From contig NZ_QFRK01000012.1 of assembly GCF_003143855.1 (NCBI RefSeq), positions 144,032 to 208,031 on the forward strand: 64,000 nt of DNA, given 5' to 3'. Positions 41,952 to 49,716 of the stretch are shown piece after piece. Origin of the DNA: Streptomyces sp. NWU339. Its GTDB lineage: Bacteria; Actinomycetota; Actinomycetes; Streptomycetales; Streptomycetaceae. A program made the translations under genes and the position numbers. Each line of letters starts with the position of its first letter. Position 1 is the first letter of the stretch. The notes under the pieces are model-generated. The model was not told the DNA's origin, did not search any database, and was given only the letters and a program-made list of their open reading frames with translations.

Positions 41952-43211
41952 TCAGCCGCCGAGTGTCACCGGCAGTTCGTACAGGTCGTTCTGGGTGACG
42001 ACCGGCTTGTTGCGGAGTTCGGTCGCCGGGACCGCCAGGTCCAGCTTCGGGAAGCGCGCGTACAGGGCCGGCAGGGCGACGCCCGCCTCCAAGCGGGAGA
42101 GGGCCGCACCGGGGCACACGTGCGGGCCGTGCCCGAAGGAGATGTGCCGGTTGGCGGTCTCACGGGTGATGTCGAAGGCGCCGGCGGTGGGGCCGTGCGC
42201 CTGCTCGTCCCGGCCGATCGCGGCGTACGACACGATCAGCGCCTCCCCGGCCGGGAGGACGGCGTCGCCGACCGGTACGTCCTCGGTGGCGAACCGGATC
42301 AGCACGTGGGAGGTGGGCGTGGAGTACCGCAGGGTCTCCTCGACCACCGCCGACCAGTCCGCCTTGCCGGACAGCACCAGCTCGCGCTGCTCGGGGTGGA
42401 GGGAGAGGTTGACCACCGCGTTGACGATGAGCGAGATCGTCGTCTCGTGACCGGCCGCGATCATCAGCTGGAGCGTGGAGACGATCTCCTGGTCGGTGAG
42501 CCGGTTGCCGTCCTCGGACGCCTGGATGAGCGCGGACGTCAGGTCGTCGCCGGGGTTCTCCCGCTTGCTCGCGACCGTCTCGGCCATGATCCCGGCCAGT
42601 TCGGTCAGCGTCGCGATGACCTCCTGGGGCGGGGTCTGCGTCGAGAAGAACTTCTCGAACAGCTCCTTCAGCCGCGGCAGCCGCTCCTCGGCGAGCCCCA
42701 TCAGGTCGGCGACCACGTACATCGGCAGCGGGTAGGCGAACAGGGCCTTCAGGTCGACCGTTCCGCCCGGTTCCGCGGCCACCTGGTCCAGCAGGCCCTC
42801 GGTCAGTTCCGTGATCCGCTCCCGCATCCGCTCCACCCGGCGGGGCGTGAGCGCCTGCGCGACCAGCGTGCGCAGGCGGCGGTGGTCGGCGCCGTCCACG
42901 GTGAGCATGGAGCGGGGCGGGTTGGCGAGTCCGATCAGCGGCCAGTCGGGGGCGATCTCGCCGCGCTGCCAGGCGCCCCAGACGTTGATGTCCTTCACCA
43001 CCCGGGGGTCGGTGAGCAGTTTCTTCGCCTCGGCGTGGTGCGTGACCGCCCACACCGGTACGTCGCCCGGCAGCACCACGCGTGCGAGGGGCCCGGCGGC
43101 CCGCAGCACCGCGCTCTCCGAGTCCAGGTCGGAGACGAACGGGTCGAGGTGGATGGGGGTCTGGCCGGTGTCCGTCGTGGTGGTGGGAGAGTCCGTACCA
43201 GCAGCCGTCAT
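41952..43211 (-). CDS. Cytochrome P450, CYP154-like, last gene of the conservon
   Basis: 419-aa bacterial P450. I-helix oxygen-activation motif AGHETT is at residues 253-258, the K-helix ExxR is intact (E292-R295 in VEETLRYSTP), and the haem loop FGHGPHVCPGAA has Cys366. The closest recognisable subfamily is CYP154, which typically pairs with a CYP157 protein at the end of streptomycete conservons. Ancestrally its ATG overlapped the CYP157 stop (ATGA) and used the GGAGGA in the CYP157 tail. The TnpB element now separates them. The present ribosome-binding site is GAAAGG six bases before the ATG, supplied by the element side. A terminator follows. Confidence 0.93.
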   Translation of the reverse strand: MTAAGTDSPTTTTDTGQTPIHLDPFVSDLDSESAVLRAAGPLARVVLPGDVPVWAVTHHAEAKKLLTDPRVVKDINVWGAWQRGEIAPDWPLIGLANPPRSMLTVDGADHRRLRTLVAQALTPRRVERMRERITELTEGLLDQVAAEPGGTVDLKALFAYPLPMYVVADLMGLAEERLPRLKELFEKFFSTQTPPQEVIATLTELAGIMAETVASKRENPGDDLTSALIQASEDGNRLTDQEIVSTLQLMIAAGHETTISLIVNAVVNLSLHPEQRELVLSGKADWSAVVEETLRYSTPTSHVLIRFATEDVPVGDAVLPAGEALIVSYAAIGRDEQAHGPTAGAFDITRETANRHISFGHGPHVCPGAALSRLEAGVALPALYARFPKLDLAVPATELRNKPVVTQNDLYELPVTLGG

Positions 43212-43218
43212 CTGAGTC

Positions 43219-44620
43219 CTTTCGTGGAAACCCCTGCCTTCAGGCGGGGGTGGGGGTACCGCCCGCTCGCCAGGGAGAGATAAAACCCCTGCAAATCAGG
43301 ACATCAAGCGGGATTTCGCCGTCAAGGCGGAAAACCGTGTCCTGACCGGCAGGTTTGATGCTTACAGGTGGTCGCGCTAATTTGTGAGCGTGACCGCGAA
43401 GTGCGTGAAGCGGGCGTTCAAGTACCGCTTTTATCCGACCGATGCGCAGGCGGCCGAACTGTCGCGCACGTTCGGCTGCGTGCGGAAGGTCTACAACCTG
43501 GCCCTGGCCGCCCGCACCGAGGCGTGGACACGGCAGGAGCGGGTCAACTACAACCAGACGTCGGCGTTGCTGACGGCCTGGAAGAAGATTGAGGAACTCG
43601 CCTACCTCAACAAGGTCTCCTCGGTCCCGCTCCAGCAGTGCCTGCGCCACCTGCAGGCGGCGTTCACCAACTTCTTCGCCAAGCGGGCGAAGTATCCGCG
43701 CTTCAAGTCGAAGAAGAAGTCGAGGAAGTCCGCCGAGTACACCACCAGCGGGTTCCGCTACCGAAACGGGCGGCTGACGCTGGCGAAGATGGCGGAACCG
43801 CTGGACATCGTCTGGTCGCGCCCGCTGCCCGAGGGAGCGCAGCCGTCCACGGTGACCGTCTCGCAGGACGCGGCCGGCCGCTGGTTCGTGTCCCTGCTGT
43901 GCGAGGACCCCCGAGTTCAGCCGCTGCCCGCCACCGATACGGCGGTCGGTATCGACGTGGGCCTTACCCACCTGCTGACCCTCTCCACCGGGGAAAAGAT
44001 CACAAATCCCCGGCACGAACGCCGCGACCGCGCCCGGCTCGCGAAGGCCCAGCGGGAGCTGTCGCGGAAGGTGAGGGGCTCGGCGAACCGGGCCAAGGCC
44101 CGGCGCAGGGTCGCCCGCATCCATGCCCGCATCGCCGACCGCAGGCGGGACGTGCTGCACAAACTGACCACCCGACTCGTGCGTGAGAACCAAACGCTCG
44201 TGATCGAGGACCTGGCCGTGCGCACCATGGTCAAGAACCGGAGCCTGGCCCGCGCCATCGGTGATGCCGCCTGGTCGCAGTTCCGGAGCCTGCTGGAGTA
44301 CAAGGCCGCCTGGTACGGGCGGGAAGTGGTGGCCATGGACCGCTTCTTCCCCTCCTCCCGGCTGTGCTCCGCCTGCGGCGCCCTGCGAGAGCGGATGCCG
44401 CTCAGCGTCCGCACCTGGACGTGCGGGAGCTGCGGCACGACCCATGACCGGGACGTGAACGCGGCGCAGAACCTGCTGGCCGTCGGACTGACGGTGTCGG
44501 CCTGTGGAGCCGGTGTAAGACCTCAACGGAGAACTCCGGGCGGGCAGTCGGCGGTGAAGCAGGAAACCCCACGGCGCGAGCCGTAGGACTCCACCTCCTT
44601 CGGGAGGGGGAGGAAGTCAA
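43219..44620 (+). mobile_element. TnpB-only IS200/IS605-type element (IS1341 group) inserted in the conservon
   Basis: About 1.4-kb element carrying one gene, tnpB, and no TnpA. Both flanks carry CTGAGTC (43212-43218 and 44621-44627), and removing one copy with the element restores CYP157 directly overlapping CYP154. Subterminal hairpins typical of this family are present: left 43231-43250 (CCCCTGCC TTCA GGCGGGGG, one G-T pair) and right 44589-44612 (CTCCACCTCC with a TTCG loop). The right end reads AGGAAGTCAA, like known family right ends with a TCAA cleavage tetranucleotide. Exact ends are ambiguous by up to seven bases because of the shared heptamer. Confidence 0.85.
43384..44586 (+). CDS. 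tnpB: TnpB RNA-guided nuclease (IS200/IS605 family)
   Basis: 400-aa TnpB, the ancestor-like relative of Cas12 that uses a reRNA from the element right end to cut DNA next to a target-adjacent motif. The N-terminal WED/REC region begins KRAFKYRFYPTDAQAAELSR. The split RuvC site is complete: Asp191 in VGIDVGLTHL, Glu275 in VIEDLAV and Asp357 in HDRDVNAAQNLL. The zinc finger CSAC...CGSC (Cys328, 331, 347, 350) is intact, so the protein looks active. The start is the GTG at 43384, preceded by AGGTGG. It is transcribed against the conservon operon, between CYP157 and CYP154. Confidence 0.94.
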   Translation: MSVTAKCVKRAFKYRFYPTDAQAAELSRTFGCVRKVYNLALAARTEAWTRQERVNYNQTSALLTAWKKIEELAYLNKVSSVPLQQCLRHLQAAFTNFFAKRAKYPRFKSKKKSRKSAEYTTSGFRYRNGRLTLAKMAEPLDIVWSRPLPEGAQPSTVTVSQDAAGRWFVSLLCEDPRVQPLPATDTAVGIDVGLTHLLTLSTGEKITNPRHERRDRARLAKAQRELSRKVRGSANRAKARRRVARIHARIADRRRDVLHKLTTRLVRENQTLVIEDLAVRTMVKNRSLARAIGDAAWSQFRSLLEYKAAWYGREVVAMDRFFPSSRLCSACGALRERMPLSVRTWTCGSCGTTHDRDVNAAQNLLAVGLTVSACGAGVRPQRRTPGGQSAVKQETPRREP

Positions 44621-44640
44621 CTGAGTCTTCCTCCAAGGGC
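44470..44640 (+). ncRNA. Probable reRNA/omega-RNA with host-derived guide
   Basis: By family analogy the guide RNA spans the 3' end of tnpB and the element right end, with the right-end hairpin at 44589-44612 as scaffold. It would end in a 16-20-nt guide copied from flanking DNA, here beginning at about 44621 (CTGAGTCTTCCTCC). That guide would match the empty CYP157/CYP154 junction. The 5' end is a guess; transcription cannot be shown from sequence alone. Confidence 0.45.
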
Positions 44641-45861
44641 GGGGGTCGGGGTGAACGTGACCGGAAGTTCGGACAGGCCGCGCAGCCACGGCGACGGGCG
44701 GCGGGTCAGGGACGCGGCCGGCACCGCGAGGTCGATGTCCGGCAGCCGGTCCAGGACGACCTCGATGCCGGTCCGCGCGATCACCTCGGCGATCTCCTGC
44801 GCCGGGAACGGGCACCGGTGCTCCCCGTGGCCGAAGGAGAAGTGCGCGCCGTTCCCGCCGGTCAGGGCGGAGCCGTCGGTGCGCACCTGGGGGTCGGAGT
44901 TGGCACCCTGGAGGCCGAGGAGCAGCATGTCACCGGCGCGGATGCGGCGACCGCCCAGCTGGGTGTCGCGGGAGGCCCAGCGGCCGGCCACGTTCTGGGT
45001 GGGGGTGTCCTCCCACAGCACCTCGTTCATCGCCTCGGCGACACTGTTGCGGCCGCCGAACAGGGACGCGGCGAACCGGTTGTCCGTCAGCATCAGGTGC
45101 AGGGAGTTGCCGATCCAGTCGGCGGTCGGCTGGTGCCCGGCCGCCATCATCACCATCAGGTCCTGGACGATCTCCTCGTCGGTGAACCCGGAGGTGTCGG
45201 CGAGCATCCGCGACGCCACGTCCTCGGCGGGCTCGTTCCTGCGGGCGGCCACCAGTTCGGTCATCGACGTGAACAGGTGGGCCTGGCCCGCCAGCGCCCG
45301 CTCCCGCCCGTCGATCATGTCGTTGAGGGCGGTGACCAGGACCGGTCCCTGCTCGTCGGAGAAGCCGTAGAGCCGGGCCAGTACGCGTACCGGCAGCAGC
45401 ATCGCGAACTCGCCGATGATGTCGGCGGTGCCCTCGGGGCAGATGCCGTCGATCAGCTCGTCGGCGAACTTCTCGGCGTAGCGGCGCAGTTCGAACGGGT
45501 CCACCGCCTCCAGCGCGTGGATCATCATCCCGGCCCGCTCGCGGTGCCGCTCGCCGACGGTGTAGAGGATGGAGGGCTGCTTGCGGCCGATCATCGGCAG
45601 CAGCGGCCAGTCGTCGGGGATGTTCTCCCACTGGCTCCACAGGTCGGAGTCGCGGCTGAACAGCACCGGGTCGCCGGTGATCTGGTGCAGCTCGCGGTAG
45701 CCGAGCACCAGCCAGGCCGGTACGTCGCCGTCGAGTAGCACCGGGACCACGCTGCCGTGGTCGCGCCGCATCTCCCGGTACACCCCGGCGGGGTCGTCCT
45801 GGAGCAGGGGCCCGCTGAGGGCGACGGGGGCGGCGGCCGGGGACGCGGGGGTGGGGCTCAC
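44617..45861 (-). CDS. Cytochrome P450, CYP157-like, lacking the ExxR arginine
   Basis: 414-aa P450. The I-helix reads AGHQPT (241-246) and the haem loop FSFGHGEHRCPFP has Cys350. The K-helix position that should be ExxR is E280-V-L-W283, so the otherwise near-universal Arg is missing. That is a reported property of the CYP157 family (non-EXXR variants). The start is GTG at 45861, overlapping the cvnD stop as GTGTGA and preceded by AGGAG. The current C-terminus GGRLS and its TGA are contributed by the TnpB element; in the reconstructed empty site it ends GGRLR with a TGA that overlaps the CYP154 ATG. A role in the conservon pathway is inferred. Confidence 0.92.
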   Translation of the reverse strand: MSPTPASPAAAPVALSGPLLQDDPAGVYREMRRDHGSVVPVLLDGDVPAWLVLGYRELHQITGDPVLFSRDSDLWSQWENIPDDWPLLPMIGRKQPSILYTVGERHRERAGMMIHALEAVDPFELRRYAEKFADELIDGICPEGTADIIGEFAMLLPVRVLARLYGFSDEQGPVLVTALNDMIDGRERALAGQAHLFTSMTELVAARRNEPAEDVASRMLADTSGFTDEEIVQDLMVMMAAGHQPTADWIGNSLHLMLTDNRFAASLFGGRNSVAEAMNEVLWEDTPTQNVAGRWASRDTQLGGRRIRAGDMLLLGLQGANSDPQVRTDGSALTGGNGAHFSFGHGEHRCPFPAQEIAEVIARTGIEVVLDRLPDIDLAVPAASLTRRPSPWLRGLSELPVTFTPTPALGGRLS

Positions 45862-46475
45862 ACCAGCTCCTGACGGGGGGCTCGGGCCGGGTCGGCGTAG
45901 CGGGCCTGGATGTGCTCCACCAGTGTGATCAGCACCAGCTTGCTGGACTCCCGGGACCGCGCGTCGCAGGTGACCAGCGGGACGTGCGGATCGAGGTCGA
46001 GGGCCTCGCGGATCTGCTCCGGGGCGAAGGCGGGGCCGCCGAAGTCGTTGCAGGCCACGATGAACGGAGTGCCGTGCTTCTCCAGCCGGTCGATGGCGTA
46101 CCAGGATTCGTCGATGCGCCGGGTGTCGACCAGGACGACCGCGCCCAGGGTGCCGGAGAACAGCCGGTCCCACAGGAACCAGAAGCGTTCCTGGCCGGGC
46201 GCCCCGAACAGGTACAGCACATTGCGCCGGTCCAGGGTGATGCGGCCGAAGTCGAAGGCGACGGTGGTCGCGGTCTTGCCGCTCACCCCGCTGGTGTCGT
46301 CGACGGCCTCCCCGGCCCGGGTCATCGTCTCCTCGGTGTTGAGGGGACGTATCTCGCTCACCGAGCGGACCATCGTCGTCTTGCCGGCGCCGAAGCCGCC
46401 CACGACCACGATCTTGAGGCCGTTGTCGGCCGACGCGCCCAGCGGCGTACGCGTCTCAGAGGTTGCGGAGTCCAA
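45858..46475 (-). CDS. cvnD: Conservon GTP-binding protein CvnD
   Basis: 205-aa small GTPase-like ATP/GTP-binding protein. Walker A GGFGAGKTTM is at residues ~26-35, switch-like TTVAFDFGRI and FGAPGQERFWFLWD correspond to the DxxG/switch II region, and VACNDFGGP replaces NKxD. CvnD proteins are thought to act as the G-protein-like element of conservons, with CvnA-C regulating it at the membrane. It overlaps cvnC upstream by 20 bp and the CYP157 start downstream by 4 bp, giving tight translational coupling. Confidence 0.95.
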   Translation of the reverse strand: MDSATSETRTPLGASADNGLKIVVVGGFGAGKTTMVRSVSEIRPLNTEETMTRAGEAVDDTSGVSGKTATTVAFDFGRITLDRRNVLYLFGAPGQERFWFLWDRLFSGTLGAVVLVDTRRIDESWYAIDRLEKHGTPFIVACNDFGGPAFAPEQIREALDLDPHVPLVTCDARSRESSKLVLITLVEHIQARYADPARAPRQELV

Positions 46476-46803
46476 CGAGCACCTGCTCCAGGATGTCGGG
46501 GTCGGGTACGGCGGCCTGGCGGGGGTGGCGGGCGCTGACGCGTCCCGCCGCCTGGAGGTCGGCGAGCAGGATGCGGGTGATGCTCACCGGCAGCTTCAGC
46601 TCGGCCGCGATCTCCACGACCGCCGTGGGCCGTTCGGTCAGCCGCAGGATCGCGGCGTGCTCGGACTGCATGCCCGGCACCGGATCGCATTCGGCGACGA
46701 CCAGGGTCACCAGGTCGAAGGGGTTGTCGGCCCCGGACCGGCTGCGCCCGCCGGTGACGGTGTAGAGGCGGTCGGGGGCGTCGTCCCTGCCCGGCCTGCT
46801 CAT
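46456..46803 (-). CDS. cvnC: Conservon DUF742 protein CvnC
   Basis: 115-aa DUF742 winged-helix-like protein: RLYTVTGGRSRSGADNPFDL, EHAAILRLTERPTAVVEIAA, KLPVSITRILLADL, QVLVGLRNL. It is an adaptor-like partner of CvnB and CvnD. It starts at the ATG at 46803, which overlaps the cvnB stop as ATGA. Confidence 0.95.
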   Translation of the reverse strand: MSRPGRDDAPDRLYTVTGGRSRSGADNPFDLVTLVVAECDPVPGMQSEHAAILRLTERPTAVVEIAAELKLPVSITRILLADLQAAGRVSARHPRQAAVPDPDILEQVLVGLRNL

Positions 46804-47207
46804 GAGGTGCGCGGCGGCGCGGTCAGGTGCTCCCCGAGCTGCTCCACCAGCTCGCTCATGTTGTGCCCGATGAGCCCGGCGTCGGCGTCCTCGTCGGTGA
46901 TGACGGCCAGGTGCGCGCCCTGGCCGGCCTCCACGATGAACAGCACGCCGCCGTAGAACTCGGTCATCGCCGACCTGACGCCTCCGCTGCCGTCGCCGAA
47001 CTCCACGGACGCGCCGTGCGACAGGGACTGGATGCCCGCGGCGATCGCGGCGAGCTGGTCGGCCTGGTCGGCGGAGAGCTCGGGGGTGCGGCACAGTTTC
47101 AGGCCGTCCCTGGACAGCACGAGCGCGTGCCGCGCGCCCGGCGTGCGCTCCAGCAGGCCTTCTATCAGCCAGGTGAGCTTCTCGTCGGCGGTCGTCGTGC
47201 CGGTCAT
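46800..47207 (-). CDS. cvnB: Conservon roadblock/LC7 protein CvnB
   Basis: 135-aa roadblock/LC7 domain protein: LTWLIEGLLERTPGARHALV, LSRDGLKLC, ADQADQLAAIAAGIQSLSHG, IVEAGQGAHLAVI. Roadblock proteins regulate small GTPases, here presumably CvnD. The ATG at 47207 overlaps the cvnA stop by ATGA; the downstream overlap with cvnC is also ATGA. Confidence 0.95.
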   Translation of the reverse strand: MTGTTTADEKLTWLIEGLLERTPGARHALVLSRDGLKLCRTPELSADQADQLAAIAAGIQSLSHGASVEFGDGSGGVRSAMTEFYGGVLFIVEAGQGAHLAVITDEDADAGLIGHNMSELVEQLGEHLTAPPRTS

Positions 47208-49366
47208 GAGGTGGTGTCGCCTTCCGGTGTTACGGGGGTGGGAGTCGGGGTGGGGGTGTCGAGGGGGGCGGTGCTTGCGCCGGTGTCCGTGCTCGTACCT
47301 GTGCCTGTGCCTGTGCCTGTGTCCGTTTCTGTGCAGGGTTCCGCGTCGTCCGGGGCGGTGGCGCGGACGGCCTGGCGGAAGCTGCTGAAGCGGGCCGTGC
47401 GGGCCCTCGTCTCCTCGGCGGTGGGCGCCGTGGGGCGCGGGGTGGTGGCGCGGGTCCCGGCGCTTCGGGTGCGCTCGGCCTCGGCGAGGGTGCGGCCGCG
47501 GCGGCGGCGCGGGAGGCCGAGCGGGGGCGCTTCCGGCGCGGATGCGTCCGTGCCTGTGCCTGTGCCTGTGCCTGTGTTCGGGCTCGGGTCCGTGGGCCGG
47601 TCCGGGGACTCGTGGGTGGGCACCGGGTCGGGGTCGAGGTCGGCTCCGGCGCGGTGTGCCGCGTACGAGTGGCCGGCCGACGCGGTCGCCGACGTGGTCG
47701 CCGACGTGGCCGCGGGGCCCGTTTCCGTCGGGGCCGTGGCGTCGGCGGGGTGGACGGCCGGTGCCTCGGCCGGGCGGGTGCCGGTGCGCTGGGGGAGGCC
47801 CGGCGCGGACGGCCCGGGTGCCGCGCCCGCCGGTGCCTCCGCCTCGGAGCGTGCGGGCCGCGCGGGCCTGGTGTGCGCTCCGGTGCGGGTGCCCGTCGGG
47901 GCGGGGGCGCCGGCGGGCGGGATGTGGGGCGCGTCCGGCGATACGAGGATGTCCTGCGGTACGAGCATCAGCACGCCCGTGCCACCGCGGGCCGAGGGCC
48001 GGTAGGAGACCCGGAGGCCGTAGCGCCGGGCCAGCCGGCCCACCACGGCGAGTCCGAGCCGGGTGCCGGTGAGGCCGCCGAGCCCGCTGGTCTCGCCGGA
48101 GACGGCACGCTCGGCACGCCGCAGCTGGGCCTCGCCCATGACGAGCCCGCTGTCCTCGACGGAGACGATGACGCCGGCCGGCACCTCCTCCACGTAGACG
48201 TGGACCTCGGCGGTCGGCGGCGAGAAGTTGGCCGCGTTGTCGAGGAGTTCGGCGAGCGCGTGCATCACGCCCTCGGCGGCGTGTCCGGCGACGGCGGTGT
48301 CGGCGGCGGAGTGGACGCGGACGCGCCGGTAGCCGCTGATCCTGCCCATGGCACCGCGCAGGATCGACTCCATGCGGATCGGCCGGGCCCAGCGGCGGCC
48401 GGAGCGGGCGCCGGTGAGGACGGCGACGGAGTCGGCGAGCCTGCCCGCCTGCGCGGTGCGGTGGTCGAGGTGGAGGAGGTCGGCGAGGACCTCCTCGTCG
48501 TGGTGCTTGTCCTCCATCGCGCGCAGGTCCGCGAGCATGCCGGTGGACAGGGCCTGCATCCGGCCGGCCGCGTTGGCCGTCGCGGACAGCGCGGCGGCGC
48601 GGGCGCCGTCGGCCTCGCGCAGCCGGACGGCCAGCCGCGCGTTCTCCCCGATGTGCCGGTCCCGGTCCTGTGACAGCCGCGCCCGCTCCTCGCCGAGCCG
48701 CTTGAGTTCCGCGTCGAGCCGGTCGCGCTCGTCGGTGTGCTGCTGGACCAGTCGGGCGGTGTGGGCGTCGTGTTCCTCGGCGCGCCGGCGCAGTTCCCCG
48801 GCGTGCTCGTCGGCGAGCCGGGAGAGTTCGGCGGCGTGCTCGTCCCTCAGCCGGGTGAGTTCGGTGGCGTGCTCCTCCGCGAGCCGCGCCCGCTCGGCGG
48901 TGTGCTCCTGCGTCAACCGGGCCGTGGCGGTGGCATGTTGATCGTTGAGGCGCTCGCGCTCCGCCGCCACGGACTTCGCGAGGCGGGCCCGCTCCTGGTC
49001 CAGGTCGGCCGACAACCGGGCCCGCTCCCGGGTGAGTTCGCCGGTCAGCCGCTCGTGCTGGCGGCGGGCCTCCTCCGCCTGCCGGGCGCGCTCCTGGAGC
49101 AGCCGGCCGACGTCCTGGGAGACCTCCTCCAGCCGCCCGCGGAGCGCCCGCGCCGTCAGCACGGCGTGGGTGGCCCAGGTGACGGCCGCGCACAGCAGCA
49201 GGGCGGCGATCACTCCGGCCGCCGTGAGGGCGCCACGCGCGGAGGCCGGTCCCAGGAGCACCGCGACGACGACCCCGACCGCGGAGAGCGCCGCGGTGAG
49301 CAGGGGGACGGGCAGCAGGCTGCGGGGGGTGGGGCGGTCACCGGGGAGCAGGGGGGAGGTCATCAA
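47204..49366 (-). CDS. cvnA: Conservon sensor histidine kinase-like protein CvnA
   Basis: 720 aa. Two N-terminal transmembrane helices (about residues 20-40 and 45-68) are followed by a long charged coiled coil (~75-260, with repeated EEHA and RARL units). Next come a DHp-like helix (DEEVLADLLHLDHRTAQAGR) and a GHKL ATPase domain with ELLDNAANFSPP (N-box) and GTRLGLAVVGRLA (G-box). The extracellular sensor loop is minimal, as in other CvnA proteins. The C-terminal ~230 residues are low complexity, including two runs of alternating Thr-Gly encoded by GTGCCT-type hexamer repeats. It probably senses a signal and acts through CvnB-D. Start ATG at 49366. Confidence 0.93.
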   Translation of the reverse strand: MMTSPLLPGDRPTPRSLLPVPLLTAALSAVGVVVAVLLGPASARGALTAAGVIAALLLCAAVTWATHAVLTARALRGRLEEVSQDVGRLLQERARQAEEARRQHERLTGELTRERARLSADLDQERARLAKSVAAERERLNDQHATATARLTQEHTAERARLAEEHATELTRLRDEHAAELSRLADEHAGELRRRAEEHDAHTARLVQQHTDERDRLDAELKRLGEERARLSQDRDRHIGENARLAVRLREADGARAAALSATANAAGRMQALSTGMLADLRAMEDKHHDEEVLADLLHLDHRTAQAGRLADSVAVLTGARSGRRWARPIRMESILRGAMGRISGYRRVRVHSAADTAVAGHAAEGVMHALAELLDNAANFSPPTAEVHVYVEEVPAGVIVSVEDSGLVMGEAQLRRAERAVSGETSGLGGLTGTRLGLAVVGRLARRYGLRVSYRPSARGGTGVLMLVPQDILVSPDAPHIPPAGAPAPTGTRTGAHTRPARPARSEAEAPAGAAPGPSAPGLPQRTGTRPAEAPAVHPADATAPTETGPAATSATTSATASAGHSYAAHRAGADLDPDPVPTHESPDRPTDPSPNTGTGTGTGTDASAPEAPPLGLPRRRRGRTLAEAERTRSAGTRATTPRPTAPTAEETRARTARFSSFRQAVRATAPDDAEPCTETDTGTGTGTGTSTDTGASTAPLDTPTPTPTPVTPEGDTTS

Positions 49367-49716
49367 TCAGGGTCCTCGATCGGGTCCTCGGTCGGGTCCG
49401 CGGGGCATACGCCGTCGTCTGCCCGTGTCGTCTCGTCTGCACGTGTGGTCTGCACGTGTGGTCCGCGCGGCCCTCGAGTGGTCCATGGGGTCGCCGGGCC
49501 CGGTTCCGGGGTCGCTTCTGGAACGAGGGCCGACAACTGCGCGCAACTCGCGGTCACTATATGCAAGTTAGTGATCTGGTTGGGAAGATTCCGGTCTCGT
49601 TCCTGGTATTTGAGCCACTCCTGAGGGAATCGGGCCCCGGTGGTCCCGCCCCGTGTGCCGCGCGGGGTGTGAGCCGGCACCGGTCTTCCGCTCGTCCCGG
49701 GGGCATCCTGGGGGGT
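49367..49716. other. 350-bp divergent region upstream of the conservon
   Basis: Promoter region for cvnA (minus) and the FAD/Fe-S dehydrogenase (plus). It holds a 13-bp tandem repeat at 49436-49461 plus a degenerate third copy at 49418-49430, and an AT-richer stretch around 49550-49610. No gene or RNA was recognised. Confidence 0.5.
49436..49461. repeat. Tandem 13-bp repeat TCTGCACGTGTGG
   Basis: Two exact head-to-tail copies, with a diverged copy (TCTGCCCGTGTCG) 18 bp earlier, 70-95 bp upstream of cvnA. Each contains CACGTG, a symmetric hexamer. Confidence 0.7.

Noticed and set aside
46800..49193. 797-codon minus-strand frame spanning cvnB and most of cvnA
   Set aside because: It ends in the cvnB frame but its upstream part is an Arg/Pro-rich off-frame reading of cvnA; cvnA and cvnB are separate genes overlapping by ATGA.
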